Under the pieces are notes generated by a model. It was given only the letters and a program-made list of their open reading frames with translations, was not told where the DNA came from and made no database searches. Shown here piece after piece: positions 46,724 to 55,921 of a stretch of DNA of 64,000 nucleotides. Source of the stretch: CBFFRJ01 sp051486985 (GTDB lineage Bacteria; Pseudomonadota; Gammaproteobacteria; Enterobacterales; Enterobacteriaceae); contig NZ_JAHVDV010000030.1 in the NCBI RefSeq assembly GCF_051486985.1, positions 5,447 through 69,446 of the forward strand. Reading direction: 5' to 3'. The stretch's first letter is position 1. Each line of letters begins with the position of its first letter. The position numbers were made by a program, and so were the translations under genes.

Positions 46724-48151
46724 TTATTTCCATTCATCATCAACGGTCAGCGTAAGCTGCCGCTCTTTGCTTAAGCGGCGATACCAGTGCAGCGACGTTT
46801 TCGCCCGCCTGTCGCGGTTGTTCTCAAGATCTATTTCCACCAGCCCGTAGCGGTTCTTAAAAGCGTTCATCGGCGAAACGTTGTCGGTAAATGCCCATAA
46901 CATGTAGCCCTGGCAGTTAGCCCCGTCTTTCCGGGCGCGGAGCGTCTGATAAAGATGCTCGCCAATGAAGGCAATGCGGTAATCATCTTCAATTACGCCA
47001 TCGCTATTACGAAACTGCCCTTCGTTCTCAACGCCCATACCGCTCTCGGCCACAAACCAGGGAATGTTGCCGTACTCGTTTTTAATGCGCATCGCCATGT
47101 CGTAAATGATGAACGGACCGATTTCCCAGCCGCGGGATTTGTTCATTCGTCGGCCCGGCAAGTCGAATGGCTCGTAATAATAGGCCGGATGGAACGGCGT
47201 TTCGGGGTGCCAGGCGCGGGAAGGCGCTTTCACCCGGTGGGGGTAATAGAGGTTAATGCCCAGCTCATCAACGGTATTCTCCCGGATAATCGCCAGCTCC
47301 TCATCGGTGTAATCCCAGCTCACCTGATGCTTTTCCAGCACCACGAACAGTTCCGCCGGATACTCCCCCTTCACCATCGGGTCGAGAAACACACGGTTGT
47401 AAAAGAGATCGTACATTTCAGCGGCACGCAGGTCGTGAGGCGCACGCGAGCGTGGGTAAGTGACCTCCGGGTTGAGAATACAGCCCACCGTACCCTCATA
47501 GCCCTTCTCCCTGAATAGCTTCACCACCTTCGCCGTAGCGAGATTTTTATGGTGATTCCACTGCATCCAGGTTGAAGTGTTCTGCTCGTAGGGCCAGCGC
47601 AGCGCATCCAGGTAGACACGGGTTTGCACCACAATGGGTTCATTAAAGGTGAACCAGCGCGTCACTTTTTGATGAAAGCGTTCAAAGACTTTTTCGACAT
47701 ACAGCAGGTACAACTCAACCACTTTTTTCGACGCCCAGCCCCCGTAGGTTTCCAGCAGGTAGCCCGGCAGCTCGTAGTGTTCGAGGCAGATCATCGGTAC
47801 GATGCCCTGTCGCGCCATCTCCGCAAACAGCGCGTCGTAATAGGCGGCGTACTCTTCATCGACTACACCCTTTTCGTAGTCGGTCAGAAAACGCGACCAG
47901 TTAATTGAGGTGCGGTAATGGGTCAGTCCCGCATCTTTCATCAACTGCACATCTTCGCGAAAACGGGTATAGAACTGCGTTGCCACCGCCGGGCCGAAGC
48001 CCTCATGCCAGACGTGTCTGTCATTCTTGTACCAGAGATCAGGCCACGAATCCTGGCCCTCTTTTTTGCCCTCCCAGCCTTCAGTTTGCCAGGCCGACGC
48101 CGCCGCGCCCAGAATAAACGACGGCGGAATGGATACGGTTTTTACGCTCAC
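46724..48151 (-). CDS. Glycoside hydrolase family 1, 6-phospho-beta-glucosidase
   Basis: This 475-residue GH1 enzyme probably hydrolyses the 6-phospho-beta-glucoside delivered by the adjacent PTS. YRTSINWSRF, the acid/base WFTFNEP (Glu171), and the nucleophile in FVAESGMGVE (Glu369, with ESG in place of the commoner ENG) are visible, followed by GYMLWAFTDNVSP. The C-terminal WYRRL stretch is typical of phospho-beta-glucosidases. It lies between EIIC and EIIB, 9 bp from the latter. Confidence 0.9.
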   Translation of the reverse strand: MSVKTVSIPPSFILGAAASAWQTEGWEGKKEGQDSWPDLWYKNDRHVWHEGFGPAVATQFYTRFREDVQLMKDAGLTHYRTSINWSRFLTDYEKGVVDEEYAAYYDALFAEMARQGIVPMICLEHYELPGYLLETYGGWASKKVVELYLLYVEKVFERFHQKVTRWFTFNEPIVVQTRVYLDALRWPYEQNTSTWMQWNHHKNLATAKVVKLFREKGYEGTVGCILNPEVTYPRSRAPHDLRAAEMYDLFYNRVFLDPMVKGEYPAELFVVLEKHQVSWDYTDEELAIIRENTVDELGINLYYPHRVKAPSRAWHPETPFHPAYYYEPFDLPGRRMNKSRGWEIGPFIIYDMAMRIKNEYGNIPWFVAESGMGVENEGQFRNSDGVIEDDYRIAFIGEHLYQTLRARKDGANCQGYMLWAFTDNVSPMNAFKNRYGLVEIDLENNRDRRAKTSLHWYRRLSKERQLTLTVDDEWK

Positions 48152-48162
48152 GTCACGCTCCT

Positions 48163-49500
48163 TCAGACATTTTTCGCCACATCAGCCGACTCCGCCTGGC
48201 GCTGCGCCTGCTCGGCACGGCGGGAGGCAATTTTCACAAATGGCAGGTAGATAATGATGGCAGTGAGTATGCAGATAAGCTGCGTCACCACCGCTCCCAT
48301 TGAACCCGCGGTGGAAAGCCAGGCGTTGATGAGCGGTGGTGTGGTCCAGGGCACCATTACCACGGCTTTGCCCGCAAAACCGGTGACGGTAGCGAAGTAA
48401 CCAATCGATCCGGTGACCAGCGGGGTAATGATGAAGGGGATCGCGAGGATCGGATTTAGCATGATGGGCATCCCGAAAATCACCGGCTCGTTGATGTTAA
48501 AGATACCAGGGCCAATCGACAGCTTGGCTATCTCTTTCATCTCTTTACGTCTGGTGGCAATCATCACCGCAATCAGCAGGCCGATAGTCAGCCCGGAGCC
48601 GCCAATGCTCATGTACACATCCCAGAACGGCATGGTAATGATGTTGGGTACCTCTTTACCCTGCTCAAAGGCGGACATATTGACAGTGATGGCCCCCAGC
48701 AGCAGCGGCTCACGAATCGGTTTGATCATCTGGTTACCGTGGATGCCAATCACCCAGAAGAGTTGGGCGACAAACATCAGCAGCAGAATACCCGGCAGAC
48801 TTTGCACAACGCGCTCAAGCGGCTGCTGCACCACCTGATAGACCGCGTCGTACAGGTACATACCGGTTATCTGATGGAAGACAAAGCCGAAGGTGGCAAT
48901 CACCGTGGTGGTGATAATCGCCGGGATCAGCGCAGAAAATGAGGCCGACACGTTAGGCGGCACCGTATCGGGCATCTTGATCTTCAGGCCGTCTCGAGTC
49001 TCCAGCCAGCAGTAGATTTCCACTGACAAAATGGCGATAAACATGCCGAGGAACAGGCTACGGGTATCAGAGAACTGGCGCAGCAGTACATCTTTCACCA
49101 CGTGCATCTGCCCATCCACCAGCATCTCCACGGTGGTAGGGGTCACGCAGATAAAACAGATCACCGCGAGCAGGCCAGGAAAAAGCGTTTTGATGCCATT
49201 AATCCGGCCAAGCTCAATGCCAATTAAAAACACCGCGCCAATATTAAGAAAGTTCAGCGTGGCATAGTTGATGGCGCTGGTAATGGGTTTAAGCGCTGCC
49301 AGGAAGGAGAGCGACTCAAAGCTCGCCAGCCCGTTTTTAGGATCCAGTACCATATTGGAGATCAGTACGGAAAACGCCCCGACGATGATCACTGGCATCA
49401 GGGTGATAAAGGAGGCTTTGATCGCCATGATGTAGCGATAGCTGTTGAATTTGGTGGCAAAACTACCCAGCGAATCGATGAGTTTTTCCTGTAGAGCCAT
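48163..49500 (-). CDS. PTS EIIC, cellobiose/beta-glucoside (lactose family)
   Basis: From the ATG at 49500 (445 residues) this is a membrane permease with about ten hydrophobic segments and the family motif FWVIGIHGNQMIKPIREPLL. FNINEPVIFGMPIMLNPILAIPFI corresponds to the substrate-binding NEP loop of lactose/cellobiose EIIC. The start gives the usual N-terminus MALQEKLIDSLGSFATKFNSYRY. A 38-codon upstream extension to 49614 runs through the operator region and is rejected. It is first in the PTS operon. Confidence 0.9.
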   Translation of the reverse strand: MALQEKLIDSLGSFATKFNSYRYIMAIKASFITLMPVIIVGAFSVLISNMVLDPKNGLASFESLSFLAALKPITSAINYATLNFLNIGAVFLIGIELGRINGIKTLFPGLLAVICFICVTPTTVEMLVDGQMHVVKDVLLRQFSDTRSLFLGMFIAILSVEIYCWLETRDGLKIKMPDTVPPNVSASFSALIPAIITTTVIATFGFVFHQITGMYLYDAVYQVVQQPLERVVQSLPGILLLMFVAQLFWVIGIHGNQMIKPIREPLLLGAITVNMSAFEQGKEVPNIITMPFWDVYMSIGGSGLTIGLLIAVMIATRRKEMKEIAKLSIGPGIFNINEPVIFGMPIMLNPILAIPFIITPLVTGSIGYFATVTGFAGKAVVMVPWTTPPLINAWLSTAGSMGAVVTQLICILTAIIIYLPFVKIASRRAEQAQRQAESADVAKNV

Positions 49501-49539
49501 GCGTAAGTACCTCGGTAAAAGGGCTTTATTATGATTGCA

Positions 49540-49666
49540 GGTATACAGCTCACTACCTATTGGTATACCAAAAATAGACATTGGCGAAAAATAGTTCTGT
49601 GATTCACCTCGCAACCCCGTTCCTGGTATCCCAAATCAAATGATCTTTATTTATTGGCATACCACC
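49540..49666. promoter_or_regulatory. GGTATACC operator cluster of the PTS locus
   Basis: Four related sites lie between EIIC and the divergent LacI-type gene. They are a perfect TTGGTATACCAA (49560-49571), GGTATACA at 49540-49547, TGGTATCCCAAAT at 49624-49636 and ATTGGCATACCA at 49653-49664. The consensus looks like the UxuR/ExuR type (TTGGTATACCAA), which fits the FadR-family regulator of this locus. Assignment to that regulator is inference. Confidence 0.6.
49598..49613. promoter_or_regulatory. CRP-like site of the PTS locus
   Basis: TGTGATTCACCTCGCA fits TGTGA-N6-TCACA with one mismatch in ten. It lies between two GGTATACC-type operators, about 105 bp upstream of the EIIC start. Catabolite control would be expected for a beta-glucoside PTS. 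Confidence 0.5.
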
Positions 49667-49789
49667 TTATGAGTGACAGGGAATTTCTGCGTAACGCCTC
49701 GGGAAAGCCCAATCGCATGCCTATCAGCCCCTTAATCCCGGTAATGAGTGTGGTAAACTGCTGCTCTTCACGTGAAACAGGAACGCGTC

Positions 49790-50803
49790 ATGGCGACAAT
49801 GCTGGATGTCTCACTGCGTGCGGGCGTCTCCAAAGCGACGGTTTCTCGCGTACTGAATGGCACAGGACAGGTTAAAGAAAGCACCCGCAAACAGGTTTAT
49901 CAGGCAATGGAAGAACTGGGATACCGCCCCAACTTTCTTGCCCAGTCGCTGGCCAATCGCACCAGTAACAGCATCGGCCTTGTGGTCTCCTGTTTTGATG
50001 GTTTCTATTTTGGCCGTTTACTTCAGCAGGCCTCACGTCAGTCAGAAGCGCATGGTAAACAGTTGATTGTGACGGACGGGCATGACACTCCCGAACGGGA
50101 AGAGATAGCCGTACAAATGCTGGCCGACCGTCGCTGCGACGCCATCATTCTCTACACGCGCTTTATGAGTGAGAAAGCCATTGCCCGGCTGATTAACATT
50201 ACGCCAGTACCGCTTATCGTGATTAACCGCGAGCTGTTTCAGGCCCATGATAAATGCGTCTTCTTCGAACAGCAGGACGCTGCGTTCCAGGCTGTCGATT
50301 ACCTCATCAGCCAGGGGCATCACGATATTGCCTGCATCACCACGCCTATTCATACGCCGACCGGTAAGGCCCGTTTAATGGGCTATCGTAAGGCGCTGGA
50401 GAAACACGGTATCCGCTGGGATCCGGCTAAGGTGAAATACGGTGACTCTTCCATGACCCAAGGGTATGTGCTCTGCCAGGAGATATTGCAGGAAGGCGTG
50501 AAGATAAGCGCGGTATTCGCCTGCAATGATGATATGGCTCTCGGTGCTTCAAAAGCGCTGCACCAGGCCGGGCTTAACATTCCCGAAGACATTTCGCTGT
50601 TTGGCTTTGATGATGCCCCCTGCGCGCGCTGGCTGGAGCCGGGGTTATCGACTGTCTACTTGCCTATCGACAGCATGATTACCACCGCCATCGACCAGGC
50701 TATTAAACTTGCCAGCCAGCAGGAGATTGCAGCGATTCCGCCCTTTACCGGTACGCTGGTGTTGCGCGACTCGGTCACTACCGGGCCGTTTTTCCGGGGG
50801 TAG
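49790..50803 (+). CDS. LacI-family regulator, AscG/GalR-like
   Basis: This LacI-type regulator has 337 residues from the ATG at 49790. The HTH is TMLDVSLRAGVSKATVSRVLNG at the N-terminus, followed by a sugar-binding domain (GLVVSCFDGFYFGRLLQQASRQ, FACNDDMALGASKALHQAG, ISLFGFDDAP). It resembles AscG of the beta-glucoside asc operon. It is divergent from the PTS operon and probably controls it as well. A 10-bp palindrome TTCACGTGAA (49767-49776) just before its start is a candidate autoregulatory operator. The upstream start at 49772 lies inside this palindrome and is not used. Confidence 0.88.
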   Translation: MATMLDVSLRAGVSKATVSRVLNGTGQVKESTRKQVYQAMEELGYRPNFLAQSLANRTSNSIGLVVSCFDGFYFGRLLQQASRQSEAHGKQLIVTDGHDTPEREEIAVQMLADRRCDAIILYTRFMSEKAIARLINITPVPLIVINRELFQAHDKCVFFEQQDAAFQAVDYLISQGHHDIACITTPIHTPTGKARLMGYRKALEKHGIRWDPAKVKYGDSSMTQGYVLCQEILQEGVKISAVFACNDDMALGASKALHQAGLNIPEDISLFGFDDAPCARWLEPGLSTVYLPIDSMITTAIDQAIKLASQQEIAAIPPFTGTLVLRDSVTTGPFFRG

Positions 50804-50830
50804 TGAGGGCGGGCTGATGCCCTGTCTCTA

Positions 50831-50986
50831 GTCCTCTCCCACGAGAGAGGGCCAGGGTGAGGGGGGATTGTATGTGGGTACGGACGGTCCCCTCGCCCCT
50901 CCGGGGAGAGGCCCAGGGTGAGGGGAATTGTACGCGAGCACGAACATTTCCCTCTCCCTGAGGCAGAGGGTCAGGGTGAGGGGGAG
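50831..50986. repeat. Three tandem REP-like palindromic units
   Basis: Three copies of an imperfect palindrome with CCTCTCCC...GAGAGGG and the tail CAGGGTGAGGGG lie at about 50831-50866, 50887-50926 and 50948-50986, roughly 58 bp apart. They fill the gap between the LacI-type gene and lysA. A fourth relative is at 63680. Such GGGTGAGGG elements are common intergenic repeats in Enterobacter and Klebsiella genomes. Confidence 0.85.
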
Positions 50987-51014
50987 AAGACAGCGCGGGT
51001 GAAAACCATTGCCC

Positions 51015-52277
51015 TTAGATCAGCTCCAGCGCCAGCAGCTCTTCAATGGTCTGACGACGACGAATCAGTCGCGCCACACCGTTATCAAACAGCACTTCCG
51101 GCAGCAGCGGGCGGCTGTTGTAGTTCGATGACATTGATGCGCCATATGCCCCAGTATCATGCAACACCAGATAATCCCCCGGCACCACTGCAGGCAGGGC
51201 GCGGGTTTCCACCTTGCCACCTTCCTGTTGGGTAAAGACATCGCCCGATTCACACAGCGGCCCGGCCACTACGGTGTCAATAGTCGGTTGCGCCGTTAAA
51301 TCGCGCCCGTCTGCGGCAAGCGCAGTAATATGGTGGTAACTCCCGTACATTGAGGGGCGCATCAGATCGTTAAAGCCGGCATCAATCAGCACAAAATGGC
51401 GGCTCCCCATCGCCTTCACGCTGCGTACCTGGGACACTAATACCCCGGACTCCGCCACCAGGAAACGCCCCGGTTCGATCTCCAGCTTCACCGGATGACC
51501 GAGGTGTTTTGCGACCTGCTCACGCGCCGCATTCCACAGGCTGAAGTAGTGATCGGTATCGACACCCTCTTCCCCTTCGTGATAGGGGATCGAAAGGCCA
51601 CCGCCCGCCGAAATTGCCTGTAGATCCTGACCAAACTCCACTACCTGACGCACCATCGCACCGCACACCTGCTCCAGGTGCGCGTAATCCACTCCCGAAC
51701 CAATGTGCATATGAATACCCACCAGTTGCAGGTTGTAGCGTTGCATCACCGTCAGCGCCGCAGGAAGATCGCTGTGCCAGATACCGTGTTTGCTGTTTTC
51801 GCCGCCAGTGTTGGTTTTCTGGCTATGGCCGTGACCAAACCCCGGATTGACGCGCAACCACACCGGATGGCCGGAAGAAACCTCGCCCAGTTGTTCGAGC
51901 ATGTCAACCGACCCCGCATTCACTGGAATGCGCAGCTCGCTGACGCGGGCAAGCGTGGCGTCATCTATCACATCGGCAGTGAAGACGATATCTTCGGGGT
52001 GGGTTTTCGGGCAGTAACCCGCGGCCAGCGCGCGTTCAATTTCCCCCAGTGACACCGAATCGACCTTCACGCCCTGTTCGCGCATCAGACGCAGAATATG
52101 AATATTTGAGCAGGCTTTTTGCGCAAAACGTACCACATCAAACTGCGTCAGTCGGGCGATCTGGTTGCGAATAATCTGCGCGTCGTACACCCAGACCGGG
52201 CAGCCAAATTCAGCAGGCAGGCGCAGCAGGTTTTCTGCATTCAGGTCGGTATCAGTTTGTGTCAGTGGGCGTGGCAT
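51015..52277 (-). CDS. lysA: LysA, diaminopimelate decarboxylase
   Basis: This PLP-dependent alanine-racemase-fold enzyme makes L-lysine from meso-diaminopimelate. With the ATG at 52277 it has 420 residues, the E. coli length. The PLP lysine is Lys54 (FAQKACSNIH). HGIWHSDLPAAL, GGGLSIPY, EPGRFLVAESG and the active-site cysteine in GPLCESGDVF are visible. Six further upstream codons are not used. It is divergent from lysR, whose product activates it when lysine is scarce. Confidence 0.96.
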   Translation of the reverse strand: MPRPLTQTDTDLNAENLLRLPAEFGCPVWVYDAQIIRNQIARLTQFDVVRFAQKACSNIHILRLMREQGVKVDSVSLGEIERALAAGYCPKTHPEDIVFTADVIDDATLARVSELRIPVNAGSVDMLEQLGEVSSGHPVWLRVNPGFGHGHSQKTNTGGENSKHGIWHSDLPAALTVMQRYNLQLVGIHMHIGSGVDYAHLEQVCGAMVRQVVEFGQDLQAISAGGGLSIPYHEGEEGVDTDHYFSLWNAAREQVAKHLGHPVKLEIEPGRFLVAESGVLVSQVRSVKAMGSRHFVLIDAGFNDLMRPSMYGSYHHITALAADGRDLTAQPTIDTVVAGPLCESGDVFTQQEGGKVETRALPAVVPGDYLVLHDTGAYGASMSSNYNSRPLLPEVLFDNGVARLIRRRQTIEELLALELI

Positions 52278-52393
52278 AGCGGACTCCATCAGCAATTTTT
52301 ACTGATTACGCCACATCATGAAGAGAATAAAAAATATCGTTTTATCGAGAGTCTATGCAAAAATGATATAGGTTAAATGACCAGGACATTGCC

Positions 52394-53320
52394 ATGCCCG
52401 CTGTAAATCTGCGCCACATTGAAATATTCCATGCTGTCATGACCGCTGGCAACCTGACCGAGGCCGCTCAGCTCTTGCACACCTCGCAACCCACAGTCAG
52501 CCGCGAACTGGCACGCTTTGAGAAAGTGCTGGGCTTAACCCTGTTTGAGCGCACGCGTGGTCGGTTACACCCGACGGTACAAGGATTAAGGCTTTTTGAA
52601 GAGGTTCAGCGCTCCTGGTATGGGCTGGACAGGATAGTGAGCGCTGCTGAAAGCTTACGGGAGTTTCGTCAGGGGGAGCTGTCGATAGCCTGCCTGCCGG
52701 TCTTTTCTCAGTCTTTTCTGCCGCTGCTGTTACAGCCTTTTCTCGCCCGCTACCCGGACGTCAGCCTCAATATTGTGCCGCAGGAGTCGCCGCTGCTGGA
52801 AGAGTGGCTCTCCGCCCAGCGCCACGACCTGGGGATCACGGAAACCATCAGTTCCCCGGCGGGCACCGAGCGCACCCCGCTGCTGACCTTTAATGAGGTC
52901 TGCGTGCTGCCGCAACATCACCGGCTGGCACACAAGGCCGTGCTAACCCCTGAAGATTTTCATGCTGAGAATTACATCAGCCTGTCGCGTACCGACAGCT
53001 ACCGGCAGCTACTGGATGCCTTATTCAGTGAACATCAGGTAAAACGCCGGATGGTGCTGGAAACCCACAGTGCGGCATCGGTATGCGCGATGGTTCGGGC
53101 GGGGGTAGGCATTGCAGTGGTGAATCCGCTGACGGCGCTGGATTATGCCGCCAGCGGCGTGGTGGTGCGCCGCTTTAGTGTCGATGTGCCCTTTACGGTG
53201 AGTCTTATACGCCCGCTTCATCGCCCCGCATCAGCACTGGTGGAAGCCTTTAGCCGCCATTTGCAGGCGTCCATGCCGCTTATTACCCGCCCACTGGAGA
53301 GGGTACTTGATGCGATTTAG
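52394..53320 (+). CDS. lysR: LysR, transcriptional activator of lysA
   Basis: This 308-residue protein is the founding member type of the LysR family. The HTH is at about 19-42 (GNLTEAAQLLHTSQPTVSRELARFE), followed by an effector domain that senses diaminopimelate and lysine in E. coli. The 116-bp gap to lysA holds both divergent promoters. Its last 4 bp overlap the end of the convergent ygeA. Confidence 0.95.
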   Translation: MPAVNLRHIEIFHAVMTAGNLTEAAQLLHTSQPTVSRELARFEKVLGLTLFERTRGRLHPTVQGLRLFEEVQRSWYGLDRIVSAAESLREFRQGELSIACLPVFSQSFLPLLLQPFLARYPDVSLNIVPQESPLLEEWLSAQRHDLGITETISSPAGTERTPLLTFNEVCVLPQHHRLAHKAVLTPEDFHAENYISLSRTDSYRQLLDALFSEHQVKRRMVLETHSAASVCAMVRAGVGIAVVNPLTALDYAASGVVVRRFSVDVPFTVSLIRPLHRPASALVEAFSRHLQASMPLITRPLERVLDAI

Positions 53321-54009
53321 GAGAGCATAAAGTTCACGGCGTCGGCTGCATGGATTGCGGCCGTATCAAAGACCGGAACGGGTGACTCAGCCTGAGGGAC
53401 CAGTAAACCAATTTCGGTACAGCCGAAAATCACCCCCTCCGCGCCCTGTTCCGCCAGTTGCGCAATGAGCTTCACATAATAGTCACGGGACGCGTCACTG
53501 AAGGTGCCAAGGCAAAGCTCGTCGAAAATAATCTGGTTCACGCGCTCGCGGTCGGACTCACCCGGAATCAGCGTTTCGATAGCGAACGCATCGCTCAGAC
53601 GCCCGCGATAGAACTCCTGCTCCATGGTGTAGCGTGTGCCCAGCAGCGCCACTTTGCGTTGCTTTTCCGCCACGATGGCACGCCCGGTCGCATCCGCAAT
53701 ATGCAAGAAGGGTACATCACAGCGCGCTTCGATTTGCCCGGCGATCTTGTGCATCGTGTTAGTGCAGAGCACAATGCCCTCGGCGCCTGCGTTTTGCAGG
53801 CCAACGGCGGCATTCGCCAGAATCTCCCCCGCGTTTTCCCACTCCCCGCTGCGCTGGCAGACTTCAATTTCGTGGAAGTCGACGCTATGTAGCAACAGGC
53901 TCGCAGAGTGTAGTCCACCGAGTTTCGCCTTCACGCCTTCGTTAATCAGGCGGTAATAAGGAATAGTTGATTCCCAGCTCATCCCCCCCAGCAACCCTAT
54001 CGTTTTCAT
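53317..54009 (-). CDS. ygeA: YgeA, broad-specificity amino-acid racemase
   Basis: This Asp/Glu-racemase-family protein has 230 residues from the ATG at 54009, equal to E. coli. The two catalytic cysteines are in VLCTNTMH (Cys82) and FGCTEIGLL. The start MKTIGLLGGMSWEST is the family N-terminus. A long upstream extension to 54204 would overlap kduD and is rejected. E. coli YgeA racemises homoserine and several other amino acids. In K-12 araE follows; here the next gene is kduD. Confidence 0.94.
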   Translation of the reverse strand: MKTIGLLGGMSWESTIPYYRLINEGVKAKLGGLHSASLLLHSVDFHEIEVCQRSGEWENAGEILANAAVGLQNAGAEGIVLCTNTMHKIAGQIEARCDVPFLHIADATGRAIVAEKQRKVALLGTRYTMEQEFYRGRLSDAFAIETLIPGESDRERVNQIIFDELCLGTFSDASRDYYVKLIAQLAEQGAEGVIFGCTEIGLLVPQAESPVPVFDTAAIHAADAVNFMLS

Positions 54010-54081
54010 CGTCTCTCTCCGTCGAAGTGAAACTACAGTCAAACAAAGTCGGGGGCGAGTTTCAAGGCGTCCTGCGGACAT

Positions 54082-54107
54082 AAAAAAACCTGCCCGAAGG
54101 CAGGTTC
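54082..54107 (-). terminator. Terminator of kduI-kduD
   Basis: On the minus strand AACCTGCC-TTCG-GGCAGGTT (8-bp stem, UUCG loop) is followed by a T run. It begins 18 bp after the kduD stop. Confidence 0.9.
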
Positions 54108-54124
54108 TTGGCTCACTCAGCGAA

Positions 54125-54886
54125 TTAGCGCGCCAGCCAGCCGCCGTCGACGGCAACGGTGTAACCGTTGATATAGTCAGAGGCTTCAGACGCCAGGAAC
54201 ACAATCGGTCCCATCAGATCGCTCGGCAGACCCCAACGGCCAGCCGGGATACGCTCAAGGATTGCCGCGCTACGCTCTTCATCAGCACGCAGCTGTTGAG
54301 TGTTGTTGGTCGCCATGTAACCCGGTGCGATGGCGTTAACGTTGATTTTATGCTGCGCCCACTCGTTCGCCAGCAGACGGGTCACGCCCATTACGCCGCT
54401 TTTTGATGCTGTATAAGACGGTACGCGGATGCCACCCTGGAAGGAGAGCATAGAGGCGATGTTGATGATTTTGCCGCCGTTACCCTGCGCGATAAAGTGC
54501 TTCGCCGCAGCCTGAGACATAAAGAACACGCTCTTGATGTTCAGGTTCATTACGTCGTCCCAGTCCTGCTCGCTGAAGTTGATGGCATCTTCGCGACGAA
54601 TCAGACCGGCGTTGTTGACCAGAATGTCGATTTTACCGAACTCAGCAACCGCACGGTCCAGCAGCGCCGGAATACCGTCGATTTTACGCAGGTCAGCAGT
54701 CAGGCTCAGGAAGCGACGGCCCAGTGCGGTGACGCGCTCGATGGTTTCAGTCGGCTCAACGATGTTGATACCCACAATGTCACAGCCTGCTTCTGCCAGA
54801 CCCAGTGCCATACCCTGACCGAGGCCGGTGTCACAACCAGAAACGACGGCCACTTTACCTTGAAGAGAAAATGCATCCAGAATCAT
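54125..54886 (-). CDS. kduD: KduD, 2-deoxy-D-gluconate 3-dehydrogenase / DKII reductase
   Basis: This 253-residue short-chain dehydrogenase reduces 2,5-diketo-3-deoxygluconate (DKII) to KDG in the breakdown of unsaturated uronates from pectin or glycosaminoglycans. The NAD loop is GCDTGLGQGMA (18-28), NNAG follows, and the catalytic stretch is SFQGGIRVPSYTASKSG (Ser, Tyr, Lys). Length equals E. coli. It is 63 bp downstream of kduI in one operon. Confidence 0.96.
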   Translation of the reverse strand: MILDAFSLQGKVAVVSGCDTGLGQGMALGLAEAGCDIVGINIVEPTETIERVTALGRRFLSLTADLRKIDGIPALLDRAVAEFGKIDILVNNAGLIRREDAINFSEQDWDDVMNLNIKSVFFMSQAAAKHFIAQGNGGKIINIASMLSFQGGIRVPSYTASKSGVMGVTRLLANEWAQHKINVNAIAPGYMATNNTQQLRADEERSAAILERIPAGRWGLPSDLMGPIVFLASEASDYINGYTVAVDGGWLAR

Positions 54887-54949
54887 GTCTGTTCCTTAAT
54901 CTTTCAGCGCCTGCATCTTGCAGGCATATTGTGCTAATGCCTGCTGCGC

Positions 54950-55786
54950 TTAACGCAGATCTTTTACCGCGACGTGGTCCATGTCATCAAAGACCTGGTT
55001 TTCACCCACCATACCCCAGATGAAGGTATAGGCTTTCGTACCCACGCCTGAATGAATCGACCAGCTTGGCGAAATCACGGCTTGTTCGTTCTGCATCACG
55101 ATGTGACGCGTTTCCTGTGGTTGCCCCATCATGTGGAATACGCAGGCATCTTCTTCCATATTGAAGTAGAAGTAGACCTCCATGCGACGCTCATGGGTAT
55201 GGCATGGCATGGTGTTCCACAGGTTGCCCGGTTCAAGAACCGTTAAGCCCATGCTGAGCTGGCAGGTTTCCAGCACGTCCGGCACAAAGTATTTATTGAT
55301 AGTGCGACGGTTACTGGTGAGATTGTCACCCAGGGTCACTGGCGCAACGTCAGCCGGGGTCACTTTTTTGGTCGGGTACGTCGTGTGTGCGGGTGCGCAG
55401 TTGTAATAGAATTTGGCCGGGGTCGCGGTATCGACGCTCGCGAATACCACCTCTTTCGCCCCTTTACCCACATACAATGCATCACGGTGGCCAATCTCAT
55501 AGCACTGGCCGTCAACGGTGATAGTGCCAGGGCCGCCGATATTGATAACACCCAGCTCGCGGCGCTCCAGGAAGTAGCTTACCCCCAGCTGTTTGCCTAC
55601 TTCACCGCCTACAGAGACGCTTTTAGCAACCGGCTTGATACCGCCAACAATAATGCGGTCAATGTGGCTGTAGACCATGGTGTACTCGTCATCAACGAAC
55701 ACCTTCTCAACAAGAAACTCATTGCGCAGGCCCTGGGTGTCCAGTGTTTTAGCGTGCGCGCTGTGGATGCTTTGTCTTACTTCCAC
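54950..55786 (-). CDS. kduI: KduI, 5-keto-4-deoxyuronate isomerase
   Basis: This 278-residue cupin isomerase converts 5-keto-4-deoxyuronate to DKII, the step before KduD. The zinc-binding motif is NTMPCHTHERRMEVYFYF. The start is GTG at 55786 (VEVRQSIHSAHAK, E. coli length) with GGAGG seven bases upstream. A TTG four codons earlier is excluded because it overlaps that ribosome site. A KdgR-type operator lies about 115 bp upstream. Confidence 0.95.
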   Translation of the reverse strand: MEVRQSIHSAHAKTLDTQGLRNEFLVEKVFVDDEYTMVYSHIDRIIVGGIKPVAKSVSVGGEVGKQLGVSYFLERRELGVINIGGPGTITVDGQCYEIGHRDALYVGKGAKEVVFASVDTATPAKFYYNCAPAHTTYPTKKVTPADVAPVTLGDNLTSNRRTINKYFVPDVLETCQLSMGLTVLEPGNLWNTMPCHTHERRMEVYFYFNMEEDACVFHMMGQPQETRHIVMQNEQAVISPSWSIHSGVGTKAYTFIWGMVGENQVFDDMDHVAVKDLR

Positions 55787-55899
55787 ATTAACCTCCAAAG
55801 TCAGTTATCTAACCTGAATGTCACCTGGTATTGCCAGGAGCATTCTGCCGTAATCACTATGCGCACATCTTAGCCCGCTTAAAACCGCTTTTCAATGTT

Positions 55900-55921
55900 A
55901 AATAAAACAACGTTTCAATTT
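55900..55921. promoter_or_regulatory. KdgR-type operator of kduID
   Basis: AAATAAAACAACGTTTCAAT and its right flank form an AT-rich imperfect palindrome with AAAAC/GTTTC arms, the KdgR pattern seen before kdu and kdg genes. It lies in the kduI promoter region. By-eye match. Confidence 0.55.
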
